NCBI RefSeq assembly: GCF_029240215.1
Contig: NZ_JARBTK010000001.1
Location: 620,001 to 684,000, forward strand
Source of the DNA: Chryseobacterium sp.
GTDB lineage: Bacteria; Bacteroidota; Bacteroidia; Flavobacteriales; Weeksellaceae
Direction: 5' to 3'
Length of the DNA stretch: 64,000 nt
The position numbers and the translations under genes are program-made. Below are positions 16,579 through 26,399 of the stretch, piece after piece; within the stretch, counting starts at the first letter, position 1; each line of letters starts with the position of its first letter. The notes under the pieces were generated by a model, which was not told the DNA's origin, searched no databases, and worked only from the letters and a program-made list of their open reading frames with translations.

Positions 16579-18048
16579 CTAAAGATCTAAAGTCGGCTGA
16601 AGAATTTTTTCCATTTTGCTTTTCACCTGAGATACAGAACCTGCGTAGTTATTAACCAATAGAGAAAAGACCAATGTTCTTCCTGAATTTGTTTTGATAT
16701 AACCTGCAAGAGCTTTCACTTTATTTAAAGTTCCGGTTTTAGCAAAAATCTGTCCGTTTCCTTCGGTTACAAACATACTTTTCAAAGTTCCCGACTGTCC
16801 GGCAATCGGCAGAGAATCAAAATAAGTTTTATAATATTTCTGATTCATCAATGAAGTTAAATATTTCACCTGAGAAATCGGAGTTACTTTGTTGCTTCTC
16901 GACAATCCGCTTCCATCCATATAATTTAAACCTTCTAAATCAAAAGCTGCATCTTTTAAATGCTCGTTTACAACGATTCTTCCCGATTCAGAAGTCTGAT
17001 CACCCATTTTCTGGAAACCAACCGTTTTTAATAAAGCTTCTGCCAAACCGTTATCACTACGCTGATTGGTGTAGTAAATAATATCTGACAACGTGGGAGA
17101 TTTGTAAGCAGAAATCATTTTTCTGTTTTCTGGTGCTGCATCGGTCATTTTTGGAGTTACTTTTCCGGTAACACCTACTCCGCTTTTCACCAAAGTTGCT
17201 CTGAAAGTATTGGCTAAAAATGCAGGAGCATCAGGAAGTTTAGTCGTTAAAATTCCGTCACCTTCATATTTTTCAGCATAAACCATTTGGTTGGCATAAG
17301 GCGAAACGTAAAAATATTTTTTGTCTGAAGCTAAGTTGTTACCTTTCTTTACGATCAGTTTTTCGTTAGCAGGATTGATCTCACGTGTTGTACCAACCGG
17401 AAGATAGTAATTATTCTTTTCTAACCACACAACATTTTCCGGAAGTCTCGAAATGTTACCTTTGAAAAGCGCTGTCTGAATAATAATATCACCATTTACC
17501 TTTTTGATTCCCTCACGAGACATTCCGCTCACGAAGTCTGAAACGATTTCTTTGTAAGACCATGCTCCTGCTTTATTGGTTCCCAAGGATGGGTCGCCGC
17601 TTCCTACAATATATAGATTTCCGTTCAAAACTCCATTTTCGTCGATTTCTCCAGAATATTCGAGCTGTGTCATCCAACGATAATTTTCACCCAACAGATT
17701 CAAAGCAGTTTCTGTGGTCAAAAGTTTTGTAGTTGAAGCAGGAACAAGAGGAGTATTTTCGTTATAAGAAGAAATAATCTTCTTCGTTTTCGGGTCATAG
17801 ACTACAAATCCCCAGGTTGCATTTTTCAGCACGGGATCTGCCATCATGGTGTTTACGCTTACATCTACAAGTTCCTTGGGTGACAAAAAAGCTTTTTCAA
17901 TCGCCGCAGCGGGCGAAGGTAAATTTAATCCACTTTTTTGGCTGTCGAAATTAGGAGAATAAAGAACTGTAGATACGGTAGATTGAGCAAGGAAAAAACC
18001 AGTGGCCAAAACCGTAATACCTGAAATATACTTTCTGTAATTTATCAT
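16579..18048 (-). CDS. dacB: D-alanyl-D-alanine carboxypeptidase/endopeptidase (PBP4, S13)
   Basis: A 489-residue penicillin-binding protein with a hydrophobic N-terminal export signal (MINYRKYISGITVLATGFFLAQ). The three active-site motifs are STTK in PLVPASTTKLLTTE, SDN in YYTNQRSDNGLAEALL, and KTG in IFAKTGTLNKVKALAGY, in the order and spacing of the S13 family. The protein trims or opens cross-links of peptidoglycan in the periplasm. An earlier in-frame ATG at 18114 would put a charged stretch ahead of the signal, so the start at 18048 is preferred. It has its own terminator. Confidence 0.9.
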   Translation of the reverse strand: MINYRKYISGITVLATGFFLAQSTVSTVLYSPNFDSQKSGLNLPSPAAAIEKAFLSPKELVDVSVNTMMADPVLKNATWGFVVYDPKTKKIISSYNENTPLVPASTTKLLTTETALNLLGENYRWMTQLEYSGEIDENGVLNGNLYIVGSGDPSLGTNKAGAWSYKEIVSDFVSGMSREGIKKVNGDIIIQTALFKGNISRLPENVVWLEKNNYYLPVGTTREINPANEKLIVKKGNNLASDKKYFYVSPYANQMVYAEKYEGDGILTTKLPDAPAFLANTFRATLVKSGVGVTGKVTPKMTDAAPENRKMISAYKSPTLSDIIYYTNQRSDNGLAEALLKTVGFQKMGDQTSESGRIVVNEHLKDAAFDLEGLNYMDGSGLSRSNKVTPISQVKYLTSLMNQKYYKTYFDSLPIAGQSGTLKSMFVTEGNGQIFAKTGTLNKVKALAGYIKTNSGRTLVFSLLVNNYAGSVSQVKSKMEKILQPTLDL

Positions 18049-18207
18049 CAATTTTTTCTTTTTGTTATACTTTGGATGGCATAAAATATGATAAGTTAAA
18101 CCATTTACTTTCATCCAAACACATAATAAACGTTCAAATGTAGATATTATTGTTAGAATGCAGTCTATAAAAGTATACTAAAACCGCTTAAAGTTTGTTA
18201 AAAATTG

Positions 18208-20655
18208 TTAAAAATCTACAAAAACCTCTTTTTTAATGCTTTGATAAGCAGTGATTTCATCAAATTCTTTTAAACTTAATAATACAAGGTTTTTAAATTT
18301 ATCATAGTTTTTACCTCGTGGAAGCTTCAGTAAGATCTGAAACTGATATAAATTATTTAATCTTGCAATCTGCGCTCTTTCCGGGCCGAGAATACAGTCT
18401 TCCGGAAGATATTTTCTTAAAATAGAACCTAAAAACTGGGAAGCACGGTTAACTTTATCATCTTTGATATGCTTCAGCTCGATCATGATTAATTTCGTGA
18501 AAGGAGGATAATGAAATTTCTGTCTTTCAGTAAGAAAATATTTATAAATTTTCGTCACATTATTCATTTTAATCAACTGAAAAACAGAATGATCCGGATT
18601 ATAAGTCTGAATTAAAATTTTACCAGTACCTGAAACTCTTCCCGCTCTTCCTGAAACCTGCGTAATCAATTGATAAGCACGTTCTTCCGCTCTGAAATCC
18701 TGAACATACAGCATAGAATCAGCTTTGGGAATCGCTACCAATTCGATATGATCAAAATCTAAGCCTTTGGAAATCATTTGAGTACCAACAATGATATCGG
18801 TTTCCCGATCTTCTATTTTTTCATACAATTTTTCGTAGGCAAATTTCTTCCGCATCGAATCAACATCCATTCTGTCTACTTCATTTTCAGGGAAAATCTT
18901 TGAAATTTCCTCGTGAATCTGCTCTACTCCGACTCCTCTTTCATTTAGATTTTCAGAATGACATTTCGGGCAGGCTCTTGGTTTTGAAGCTCTTTGACCG
19001 CAATAATGGCATTTCATTTCGTTGGCAGCCTTGTGATACGTAAGAACGACATCACAGTTTGAACAATAATTGACATAACCACAAGTCTCACATTCTATGA
19101 CGCTTGCATAGCCACGGCGATTATGAAGAATGATCGTTTGATTTTTTTCGTCTAAAGTTTTTTTAATCTCATCAATCAACTGCAATGAAAAATTCCCGGA
19201 AACTTTTTTGGAATCCTGAGCTTCTTTAAAATTGATCAATTCAAATTCAGGCAATTTCACATTTCCGAATCTTTCATTCAGGAAAACATATTGCAATTTT
19301 TCTTTTCTGGCTAAATAATAACTCTCGACAGAAGGCGTCGCAGAACCCAAAATAACTCTCGCATCATAAAAGCCGGCCAAAACCAAAGCCGCATCTTTTG
19401 CATTAAAAAATGGAGAAACCTCTCTCGGTCTGTATGCAGAATCATGCTCTTCATCCACAATAATCAATCCTAAATTCTGATAAGGCAGAAATAGGGCATT
19501 TCTTGTTGCAATCAGAATTTTAATGTCATTATTTTTAATTCTTCGCCAAACCTCAACTTTTTCAAAATCAGTAAGTTTCTGATGATAAAAACCCAGTTGT
19601 CGACCATATTTTTTTTCTAACCTTTGAGTGATTTGTTTCGTTAAAGAAATTTCAGGAAGTAAAAACAAAACATTTTTTCCTTCATTGATACATTCTTCAA
19701 TTTTCTCTAAATAAATATGGGTTTTTCCGGATGATGTGACACCATGAAGAAGAACGTTTTTCTTTTCTTCAAACGCTTCATCAACTTCAATTCTTGCCTC
19801 TTTCTGAGCTTCTGAAAGTTCATCTATTTCTTCAATTTCGCCTTCATAACTTTCAATTCTGTCTTTTTGAAGATAATATTCTTCAACCAAATTTTTATCT
19901 GCTAAAGCTTTAAAATGAGAACTTCCAAAATACCCGTCTTCGAATAGTTCTGATTTTTTGATGTGCAAATCAGGATTTTCTGTTTGTTTTTCAATAATAT
20001 TCAGGAAAAGTTCTTTCTGTTTTTTAGCTCTGTTGAGTTGTAAAAGAATTTCTGTAAGATTTTGATTTTCTAAAACCTCATCTTTCACTTTTACATAGGC
20101 AACTTCTTTAGCTTTGTATTTTTCAGCAACTTTCTCATCAATTTCAATATATTGAAGATCAATCAGTGAATTGATCGTTTTAATGATTTCCTTTTTCGGG
20201 ATAAATGCTTCAATATCAGTCAAATTAATCAACTGACGAACTTCAAGAGCCTGAACAAGATACATTTCGTTGACATCGAGATTCTCAAACTCAATGACCG
20301 CATTTGGTTTAAGCTTTAAATAGGTTTCACTTTCCAGTTTCAGAGAAGACGGAAAAGCAAAGCGGTAAATTTCACCCAAATTGCAGAGATAATAGTTTGA
20401 AAGCCAGTTCCAGAAATTAATTTGCTGAGACGGAACAATCGGATAATCATCTAAAATACTGATGACTTCTTTTGCAACAAAATCTTCCGGCGCTAAATCA
20501 TGCAGCTCAAAAATAATTCCCGTGTAGATTTTTTTTCCGCCAAAAGGGACGAGAACCCGCATTCCCTCCTGAATTTTTGAATCCAGTTCTTCCGGAACTT
20601 TGTAAGTAAAAGTTCCTTTTAAATTGAGCGGTAAAATAATTTGAGCGTACTGCAA
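18208..20655 (-). CDS. priA: Primosomal protein N' (replication restart helicase PriA)
   Basis: An 815-residue superfamily 2 helicase. The N-terminal 3'-DNA-binding domain (MQYAQIILPLNLKGTFTYKV) is followed by Walker A in HGVTSSGKTHIYLEK near residue 310, the DEEH box in LIIVDEEHDSAYRPREV, and the PriA zinc cluster of paired CxxC motifs (CETCGYVNYCSNC, then CHYCG and CPKC). PriA reloads the replisome at stalled forks. The frame opens with TTG, not ATG, and no ATG lies nearby in frame; the N-terminal similarity to PriA begins right there, so TTG is likely the real start. No partner genes in the window. Confidence 0.93.
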   Translation of the reverse strand: MQYAQIILPLNLKGTFTYKVPEELDSKIQEGMRVLVPFGGKKIYTGIIFELHDLAPEDFVAKEVISILDDYPIVPSQQINFWNWLSNYYLCNLGEIYRFAFPSSLKLESETYLKLKPNAVIEFENLDVNEMYLVQALEVRQLINLTDIEAFIPKKEIIKTINSLIDLQYIEIDEKVAEKYKAKEVAYVKVKDEVLENQNLTEILLQLNRAKKQKELFLNIIEKQTENPDLHIKKSELFEDGYFGSSHFKALADKNLVEEYYLQKDRIESYEGEIEEIDELSEAQKEARIEVDEAFEEKKNVLLHGVTSSGKTHIYLEKIEECINEGKNVLFLLPEISLTKQITQRLEKKYGRQLGFYHQKLTDFEKVEVWRRIKNNDIKILIATRNALFLPYQNLGLIIVDEEHDSAYRPREVSPFFNAKDAALVLAGFYDARVILGSATPSVESYYLARKEKLQYVFLNERFGNVKLPEFELINFKEAQDSKKVSGNFSLQLIDEIKKTLDEKNQTIILHNRRGYASVIECETCGYVNYCSNCDVVLTYHKAANEMKCHYCGQRASKPRACPKCHSENLNERGVGVEQIHEEISKIFPENEVDRMDVDSMRKKFAYEKLYEKIEDRETDIIVGTQMISKGLDFDHIELVAIPKADSMLYVQDFRAEERAYQLITQVSGRAGRVSGTGKILIQTYNPDHSVFQLIKMNNVTKIYKYFLTERQKFHYPPFTKLIMIELKHIKDDKVNRASQFLGSILRKYLPEDCILGPERAQIARLNNLYQFQILLKLPRGKNYDKFKNLVLLSLKEFDEITAYQSIKKEVFVDF

Positions 20656-20831
20656 GGGGAAAATTAAAGTGTAAAATTAAATTTTTCTTTTGTGAACTGC
20701 AATTTTTTAGGTGAAGTTAAATTTTTTAAAAGCAAAGAAAGTAAAGTCTTTATTTGTTTTATTGAGGATACTTTCTTTCGCAAAAGGTTTCACTCAAAAA
20801 AATCAATCTCCACTTTTCAAATCAACACAAA

Positions 20832-20906
20832 GTTTGTCATTCCGTAGGGATTTCAGCGAAATTGGATTTGAAATGCCTATGTTGAGATTCCTCCGGAAGG
20901 ACAAAC
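20832..20906. repeat. Intergenic inverted repeat, GTTTGTC...GACAAAC type, copy 1
   Basis: The ends read GTTTGTC and GACAAAC, and TTCCG, AGG and TCTCA-like segments pair further in, so the whole 75 bases can fold into one long imperfect hairpin. A related element lies at 24544-24625. The gap 20656-21064 (409 bases) holds this element and a REP-like one at 20991-21057; the weak open frame across it is not a gene. Confidence 0.6.
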
Positions 20907-20990
20907 TTGACGCTGACTAGTCTAAATATTTGAAATAAATGACAAACGTTATAGTTATTACAAAAGTTGAAAATGATAACAAAACTCATA

Positions 20991-21057
20991 GCCCAGATTG
21001 CAGTGGAAATCCTTTTTTGAAAAAAAAGATTGGAACGAAAAGCTGGAAATAGCTCCT
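20991..21057. repeat. REP-like intergenic element, copy 1
   Basis: The sequence GCCCAGATTGCAGTGG, then AATCC with a T run, then an A run with GATT and a GGAA-rich tail, forms a hairpin centred on T and A tracts. Related elements at 31498-31600 and 41609-41673 share the order (GCCC)GA-TTGAA-(C)GG-ATCC-TTTTT. I recall similar elements in flavobacterial gaps; membership is a visual call. Confidence 0.45.
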
Positions 21058-21064
21058 AAAAAAA

Positions 21065-21973
21065 TTAAAAGAAAAATTCAATAATATGATACCAAATCGT
21101 CGTCGTAAAAAATCCTACAAGAATGCTGAATCCAATCGTTAGGTTCGTGAGTTTTGTGTTTAATCTAAACTGTTCAGCAATCATACTTGCGGTAAGAACG
21201 GTCGGCATTGCTGCTTCAAAAACGGTAATTTTTGCAATATCACCTTTGATTCCTATCAGCAAAGCGAATGCTAAAATAATTGCCGGAGATAAAATTAATT
21301 TATAAAACATGGAAGCCGACATTTGTGGAATGAGTTTTTTCCAGCCATTGAATTTTAATTGTAATCCGACAGAAAATAATGCTAAAGGACTTACCGTTGC
21401 AGCTAATTTATCAAAAAAAGGTTCGGCAAATGTGAAATCTACAAATTGAGATAAAACTAAAGCAGCAACACAACCAATAAGCGGCGGAAAAGTAACCAGT
21501 CTTTTTAAAATAAATAGTGCACTTACCTGTCCAGATTTGCTTCCCCCTTTTACAGCAGCGATGATTCCTAAAGTTGAAAGGGCAAAAAACATGGTTTGAT
21601 CACAAATAATTGCGATGCTTAAAAAACTTTCACCATAAAAAGCAGAAATCAGAGGAAATCCGATGAATGACGTGTTGCAATAACCGCTTACCAATTCGAG
21701 CGTACTTCTCGATCTTCCGGAATATCCTTTCCGTTTGCTGTAAATCAGGAAAAACAAACCACTTCCGAATGCGATAATAAAAGTTGAAATGATAGGAAAA
21801 AGCATTTCGGTTGACCAATCAACTTTCGGAAGATATTTAAACGAAACAGCAGGTAAAGCGAGATAAATAATCCAGGTATTGATACCTTTGTGCGCATCGG
21901 GATGGATAGATTTTGTTCCTTTTAAGATCATTCCTGCGAGAATACAAACAGCGATCAAAACAAAATTTACCAT
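21065..21973 (-). CDS. AEC family transporter (auxin efflux carrier-like permease)
   Basis: A 302-residue membrane protein with about ten helices in two five-helix halves, starting MVNFVLIAVCILAGMILK and containing ELVSGYCNTSFIGFPLISAFYG, the crossover segment with the conserved asparagine typical of AEC/malate permeases. AEC carriers move small organic anions; the substrate is unknown. It starts 24 bases after the beta-mannosidase stop on the same strand and could be the last gene of the glycan locus. Confidence 0.82.
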   Translation of the reverse strand: MVNFVLIAVCILAGMILKGTKSIHPDAHKGINTWIIYLALPAVSFKYLPKVDWSTEMLFPIISTFIIAFGSGLFFLIYSKRKGYSGRSRSTLELVSGYCNTSFIGFPLISAFYGESFLSIAIICDQTMFFALSTLGIIAAVKGGSKSGQVSALFILKRLVTFPPLIGCVAALVLSQFVDFTFAEPFFDKLAATVSPLALFSVGLQLKFNGWKKLIPQMSASMFYKLILSPAIILAFALLIGIKGDIAKITVFEAAMPTVLTASMIAEQFRLNTKLTNLTIGFSILVGFFTTTIWYHIIEFFF

Positions 21974-21997
21974 AATTGTAATAAGATTTCTGCAAAT

Positions 21998-24496
21998 TTA
22001 AGGATTCATTGTTTCCCAAAGACTCATTACGTCAATTTTTTCCAAAGGTTTTGAAAGTGTGATTCTTCTTGAAGTTTTTGGAAGTAGATCAAAGAAATTG
22101 TCGCTAAAATGTGTGCTTCCCATTAAATAAACATCTTTTGCTAAAACATCAGTAGAAATTTCGATTTCAGTTGCAGAAATTTTCTTGATTTTAATTGTCG
22201 GTTTTGAAAGTTTTAAATCTTTTGGTTTTGCAAAGAAATAATTAGATTTAGCAAATATTTTCTCATTTTTATCTCTAACAGTGATGTCGAGAAAAATTTC
22301 ATCTTTATTTGAATCTCCAATAATTTCTTCAAGTGAAAAAGAAAATTTTAATATCCCGTTTGACTCTATAGTACTAGACTCTGCTAACCCTCCGGAACCT
22401 TTTTTCTCACCATTGAATTTCATAATATTAAAATCTAAATATAAATCTTCAACCTTTTCTAAATTATCATTAATTACATAAAAATTTAAGATTTCATCTT
22501 GCTCTATCTTCTCTTCCGACATCAAAATCACCTGATTTTCAAAACTTCTTTTAATCTGATAATGCAACGCTTTCCAATTTCCTAAATAATCAATTGAAGA
22601 CCATGAAATAACCGGCCAACAATCATTTAACTGCCAATACAACGTTCCCATATTGTAAGGTTTTGCACGACGATGTGCGTCAATCGCAATCTGCATTCCA
22701 CGAGCCTGAAGCAATTGCGAAACATAATTGTATTTCACAAAATCTGTCGGAACAATATAATCACGCTTCATATATTCATCAATAATATGAAAACCGCGAG
22801 CATTTTTTTCATGAGCTTTTATGGTTAGATTTTCTAAACTTAAATTAGGTTTATCAGAAAACATGGATTTTACAGCTTCCAAACTCGGCATTCCCTGAAA
22901 ACCATATTCAGACATGAATCTACCCACTTTTTCATTATAAATTTCAAATGGAAATTCGCCCCACCAAACTCCCCAATAATGAGAATCTCCTTTGGTTAAA
23001 CTTGCTTTGTGACCCCAACCGATTGACGGTGAACTTGGCCAATAAATCGATTTATCTTTTACAGCAACTTCATTGACTGCATTTGGAATAACTTCATGAA
23101 AAAGTTTTTTATAATCTTTCCAAACCTGCATAGAATCTTCTTTTGAATAATTAAATTGTTTTTGATAACCCCAATTGACAATCGCTTCATCAATTTCATT
23201 ATTTCCACACCACAAAGCAATTGACGGGTGATTTTGAAGTCGGTTGACCTGATCTGTCACCTCTTCTTTTACATTGTTTAAAAACTCTTTATCGGATGGA
23301 TAAAAACTTCCCGCAAACATAAAATCCTGCCAAACCAAAATTCCGTTTTCGTCACAGGCTTTGTAGAATTCGTCGTCCTCGTAAATTCCGCCGCCCCAAA
23401 CGCGAATCATATTCATGTTGGCTTCTTTGGAATCCCTGATGAGTTTCTGATATTTTTCTTTGGTAATTCTTGGCGAAAAACTATCTGATGGAATCCAGTT
23501 GGTTCCTTTTGCATACATTGGATTTCCGTTGACTTTAAAATAGAAAGATTTTCCTTTTGCGTCTTTTTCCTGAATTAATTCGACCGTTCTTAATCCAATT
23601 CTTTCAGTTTTATTATCTAAATTTTTCGACTCATTTTGTAAAGAAATTTTAATATCATATAAATTCGGATAACCCCAACCATTCGGCTGCCATAGTTTTG
23701 GATTATTAATTGTAAAAGGAATCTGAATGGTATTTTTTCCTTTTTTTAATTGAAAATTATTTGATTGATTATTAACTGAAACAGCATATTTTCCTTCTTT
23801 TTCAGCAATAATTTCGGTTTGAATATTTAATTCTGCTTTTTGTTTTGTTAAAATTTTTTGCTCTATTTTTACGTTTTCAAGTTTGGCATTATTCCAAAAA
23901 TTCAACTTAACATCTTTCCAGATTCCGGCTGTTACCAATCTCGGTCCCCAGTCCCATCCGAATTGATATTGCGCTTTTCTCACAAAACTTCTTGGAGATT
24001 CAGGCGTTTTGAAAGGAACTTTCTTTGCTAATTCTTTCCCGACGTTTACCGCAGATTTGAATTTAATTTGCAGTAAATTACCTCCAATTTTTAAATTTTG
24101 TTTTACAGGAATTTCCCATTTCCTAAACATATTATCTGTTTTTCTCAACAGTTTTCCGTTCAGATAAATTTCAGAAAAGGTATCCAATCCATTAAAAACC
24201 AAATCGATGTTTTGATTTTCTAATTCCTTGGCTGAAATTGTAAATAAAGCCTGATAATCCCAATCTTCATTTTCTATCCATTGAACTTTCTTTTCGTTTT
24301 CATCTTTGTAAGGATCGAGAATGATTTTATTATTCATCAAATCCAAATGAACTGTTCCCGGGACCGAGGCGGTCAGCCAAGAATTTTCTTTTGCATTTTT
24401 GAACTGCCATTTTTCAGAAGATAAATTTCGTTTTGAAAACTGTGCAAATAGTATATTTTGGATAAAAAAGAAAGCAAAAAGGATAGTTTTGTTCAT
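21998..24496 (-). CDS. Beta-mannosidase, GH2, exported
   Basis: An 832-residue enzyme with a signal peptide (MNKTILFAFFFIQNILFAQF), an N-terminal sugar-binding jelly roll (about residues 25-190), an immunoglobulin-like domain, and a TIM barrel with MIRVWGGGIYEDDEFYKACDE, the acid/base Glu in WCGNNEIDEAIVNWG and the nucleophile Glu in RFMSEYGFQGMPS. These are GH2 beta-mannosidase marks. The enzyme removes terminal beta-linked mannose, such as Man-beta-1,4-GlcNAc of the N-glycan core. An upstream in-frame ATG at 24577 would run the coding region into an intergenic repeat, so the start at 24496 before the signal peptide is chosen. Confidence 0.9.
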   Translation of the reverse strand: MNKTILFAFFFIQNILFAQFSKRNLSSEKWQFKNAKENSWLTASVPGTVHLDLMNNKIILDPYKDENEKKVQWIENEDWDYQALFTISAKELENQNIDLVFNGLDTFSEIYLNGKLLRKTDNMFRKWEIPVKQNLKIGGNLLQIKFKSAVNVGKELAKKVPFKTPESPRSFVRKAQYQFGWDWGPRLVTAGIWKDVKLNFWNNAKLENVKIEQKILTKQKAELNIQTEIIAEKEGKYAVSVNNQSNNFQLKKGKNTIQIPFTINNPKLWQPNGWGYPNLYDIKISLQNESKNLDNKTERIGLRTVELIQEKDAKGKSFYFKVNGNPMYAKGTNWIPSDSFSPRITKEKYQKLIRDSKEANMNMIRVWGGGIYEDDEFYKACDENGILVWQDFMFAGSFYPSDKEFLNNVKEEVTDQVNRLQNHPSIALWCGNNEIDEAIVNWGYQKQFNYSKEDSMQVWKDYKKLFHEVIPNAVNEVAVKDKSIYWPSSPSIGWGHKASLTKGDSHYWGVWWGEFPFEIYNEKVGRFMSEYGFQGMPSLEAVKSMFSDKPNLSLENLTIKAHEKNARGFHIIDEYMKRDYIVPTDFVKYNYVSQLLQARGMQIAIDAHRRAKPYNMGTLYWQLNDCWPVISWSSIDYLGNWKALHYQIKRSFENQVILMSEEKIEQDEILNFYVINDNLEKVEDLYLDFNIMKFNGEKKGSGGLAESSTIESNGILKFSFSLEEIIGDSNKDEIFLDITVRDKNEKIFAKSNYFFAKPKDLKLSKPTIKIKKISATEIEISTDVLAKDVYLMGSTHFSDNFFDLLPKTSRRITLSKPLEKIDVMSLWETMNP

Positions 24497-24543
24497 TAAT
24501 GAATGGTTTATGGAATTTATAATCGTAAAATTTAAAACACTTG

Positions 24544-24625
24544 GTTTGTCATTCTCACGAAGGAAGAATCTAAACAATCAAATAGAGATTCTTCACTCCA
24601 CTTCGTTCCGCTCTGAATGACAAAC
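24544..24625. repeat. Intergenic inverted repeat, GTTTGTC...GACAAAC type, copy 2
   Basis: GTTTGTCATTC at 24544-24554 pairs with GAATGACAAAC at 24615-24625, a perfect 11-bp terminal stem, with further pairing inside (AGAATC with GATTCT). It resembles the element at 20832-20906. It lies between cutC and the beta-mannosidase gene and could separate their transcripts. Confidence 0.7.
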
Positions 24626-24644
24626 AGGCCGTTGATGTTTAAGA

Positions 24645-25307
24645 TTATCTATTTTTCAAAGCTACAACCTCATCAGCATTCGCCAAAACGCCACCATCAG
24701 TAATCGCAGAAGAATGAAAATATTCTGCTTTTGTAACTCCTCTGATTTCTTCAATATTTGTTGAACGAAGTCCGCCACCGACAAGAATTTCGATTCTTCT
24801 GTTGGACAATTCAACTAACTTTTTAAGGTTTTCTTTCCCTTCAGAAACGTTTGGTTTCTGACCCGAAGTAAGAATTGTTTTAAAACCACAATCAATTACT
24901 TTTTCTAAAGATTTTTCCAGATCTTTTGCTCTGTCAAAAGCACGATGAAAAGTACACTGAAGAGGATTTGCCAATTCAACTAAAGTTCTATTTTGTTCAA
25001 TATTCACCTCATCATTTTTATCTAAAATTCCAAAAACAAAGCCGTCAACATTCAATGATTTTAATTGAATTAATTCATTCTTCATCTGCTCAAATTCGGC
25101 GTCAGAATACGTAAAATCTCCACCTCTCGGACGAATCATCACAAAAATCGGGATGTTTATTTTTTCTCTAAGTTGTTTTGCTGTTTCAAAGTTTGGTGTT
25201 GTTCCACCTTCGCTTAATCCGTCGCATAATTCTATTCTGTCGGCTCCATTTTCGAAGGCAATGATTGCTGATTCAGGGTTGAAGCAGGCTATTTCTATTT
25301 TTGACAT
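24645..25307 (-). CDS. cutC: CutC family protein
   Basis: A 220-residue TIM-barrel protein that opens MSKIEIACFNPESAIIAFEN and continues with GADRIELCDGLSEGGTTPN, IFVMIRPRGGDFTYSD, VDGFVFGILDKN, CTFHRAFDR and ILTSGQKPNVSEG, all CutC signatures. The family was named for copper tolerance in E. coli, but a direct copper role is doubtful. Here it lies between a glycosylasparaginase and a beta-mannosidase, which hints at a role in sugar metabolism. A tandem TAATTTC repeat sits 27 bases before its start. Confidence 0.88.
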   Translation of the reverse strand: MSKIEIACFNPESAIIAFENGADRIELCDGLSEGGTTPNFETAKQLREKINIPIFVMIRPRGGDFTYSDAEFEQMKNELIQLKSLNVDGFVFGILDKNDEVNIEQNRTLVELANPLQCTFHRAFDRAKDLEKSLEKVIDCGFKTILTSGQKPNVSEGKENLKKLVELSNRRIEILVGGGLRSTNIEEIRGVTKAEYFHSSAITDGGVLANADEVVALKNR

Positions 25308-25333
25308 TTGGGGTTTATTAGGGTTAGGAAAAT

Positions 25334-25361
25334 TAATTTCTAATTTCTAATTTCTAATTTC
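25334..25361. repeat. Heptamer tandem repeat (TAATTTC x4)
   Basis: Four perfect copies of TAATTTC lie in the 59-base gap between the glycosylasparaginase stop and the cutC start. Copy number could change by slippage and alter spacing ahead of cutC. Confidence 0.85.
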
Positions 25362-25366
25362 TTAAT

Positions 25367-26362
25367 CTATTTCAAAGCAAACTCCGGTTTTTCCAGACGA
25401 TTTCCTTTCTGATCATACACTGCGAAGTTAAATCCATCCTGAATACAATACGAACCATATTCTCCTTTCTTATTCAAGGCTATAAAACCAACCTGAATAT
25501 CTTTCAAATTTTTATTTCTAGCTTTTGTAATTTTCACAATTCTCTCAACCGCTTCTTTGCAAGCCTGTTGCGGATTTCTACCTTGTCTCATCAATTCAAC
25601 CACTAAATGAGTTCCAACCGTTCTGATTACTTCTTCACCGTGACCTGTTGCCGTCGCTGCACCTACTTCATTATCAACGAATAAACCCGCTCCAATAATC
25701 GGTGAATCTCCTACTCTTCCATGCATTTTAAAAGCCATTCCGCTGGTCGTACAAGCTCCGGAAAGATTTCCCTGTGCATCCAACGCAATCATTCCGATTG
25801 TGTCATGGTTTTCAATATTTACGATTGGTTGATATTTGCTGTCTTTTAACCATTCTTTCCACTCTTTTTTAGACTCAGCTGTCAGAATATTTTCTTTTTT
25901 AAAACCTTGAGAAACTGCAAATTGTAAAGCCCCATCACCGACCAACATGACGTGTGGTGTTTTTTCCATCACAGCTCGCGCAACAGAAATCGGATTTTTG
26001 ATATTTTCTAAAGCCGCAACCGAACCGATGTTGTAATTTTCATCCATAATGCAGGCATCCAACGTCACTCTACCGTCTCTGTCGGGACGACCGCCGTAGC
26101 CAACGCTTCTTTCAGTCGGGTCGTTTTCTACCAAACGAACGCCTTTTTCAACAGCATCTAAAGCTTTTCCGCCTTTTGCTAAAATCGTCCAGGCTTCTTC
26201 ATTGGCTTTTAAACCGAAATTCCATGTGGAAATTACAATCGGTTTGTTTACAACTTTATTATGGGTTTCAGGTAGATCTTTAGCAATTAAATCCAATGGA
26301 TTCAACAATAATGCGGAAGACGCCAATGCTGTGTTTTTTAGAAATTTTCTGCGTGAGTTCAT
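25367..26362 (-). CDS. N4-(beta-N-acetylglucosaminyl)-L-asparaginase (glycosylasparaginase)
   Basis: A 331-residue Ntn-hydrolase. It starts with a twin-arginine-like signal (MNSRRKFLKNTALASSALLL). The autocleavage site is the Asp-Thr bond in NIENHDTIGMIALDAQG; the freed threonine is the nucleophile. GACTTSGMAFKMHGRVGDSP and AATATGHGEEVIRTVG are the substrate-binding segments known from the Elizabethkingia enzyme. It cleaves the GlcNAc-Asn bond, the last step in breaking down N-linked glycoproteins. It starts 37 bases after the hexosaminidase stop, and cutC follows, so the genes are probably one operon. Confidence 0.92.
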   Translation of the reverse strand: MNSRRKFLKNTALASSALLLNPLDLIAKDLPETHNKVVNKPIVISTWNFGLKANEEAWTILAKGGKALDAVEKGVRLVENDPTERSVGYGGRPDRDGRVTLDACIMDENYNIGSVAALENIKNPISVARAVMEKTPHVMLVGDGALQFAVSQGFKKENILTAESKKEWKEWLKDSKYQPIVNIENHDTIGMIALDAQGNLSGACTTSGMAFKMHGRVGDSPIIGAGLFVDNEVGAATATGHGEEVIRTVGTHLVVELMRQGRNPQQACKEAVERIVKITKARNKNLKDIQVGFIALNKKGEYGSYCIQDGFNFAVYDQKGNRLEKPEFALK

Positions 26363-26399
26363 TGTTTTTTAATAGGTATTAGTATTTAGGAATTGTAAA

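Noticed and set aside
20711..20920. Open frame of 69 codons between priA and the AEC gene
   Set aside because: Its second half is the translation of the inverted repeat at 20832-20906; there is no family similarity.
24497..24577. Longer start for the beta-mannosidase
   Set aside because: It would extend into the intergenic inverted repeat and place residues ahead of the signal peptide.
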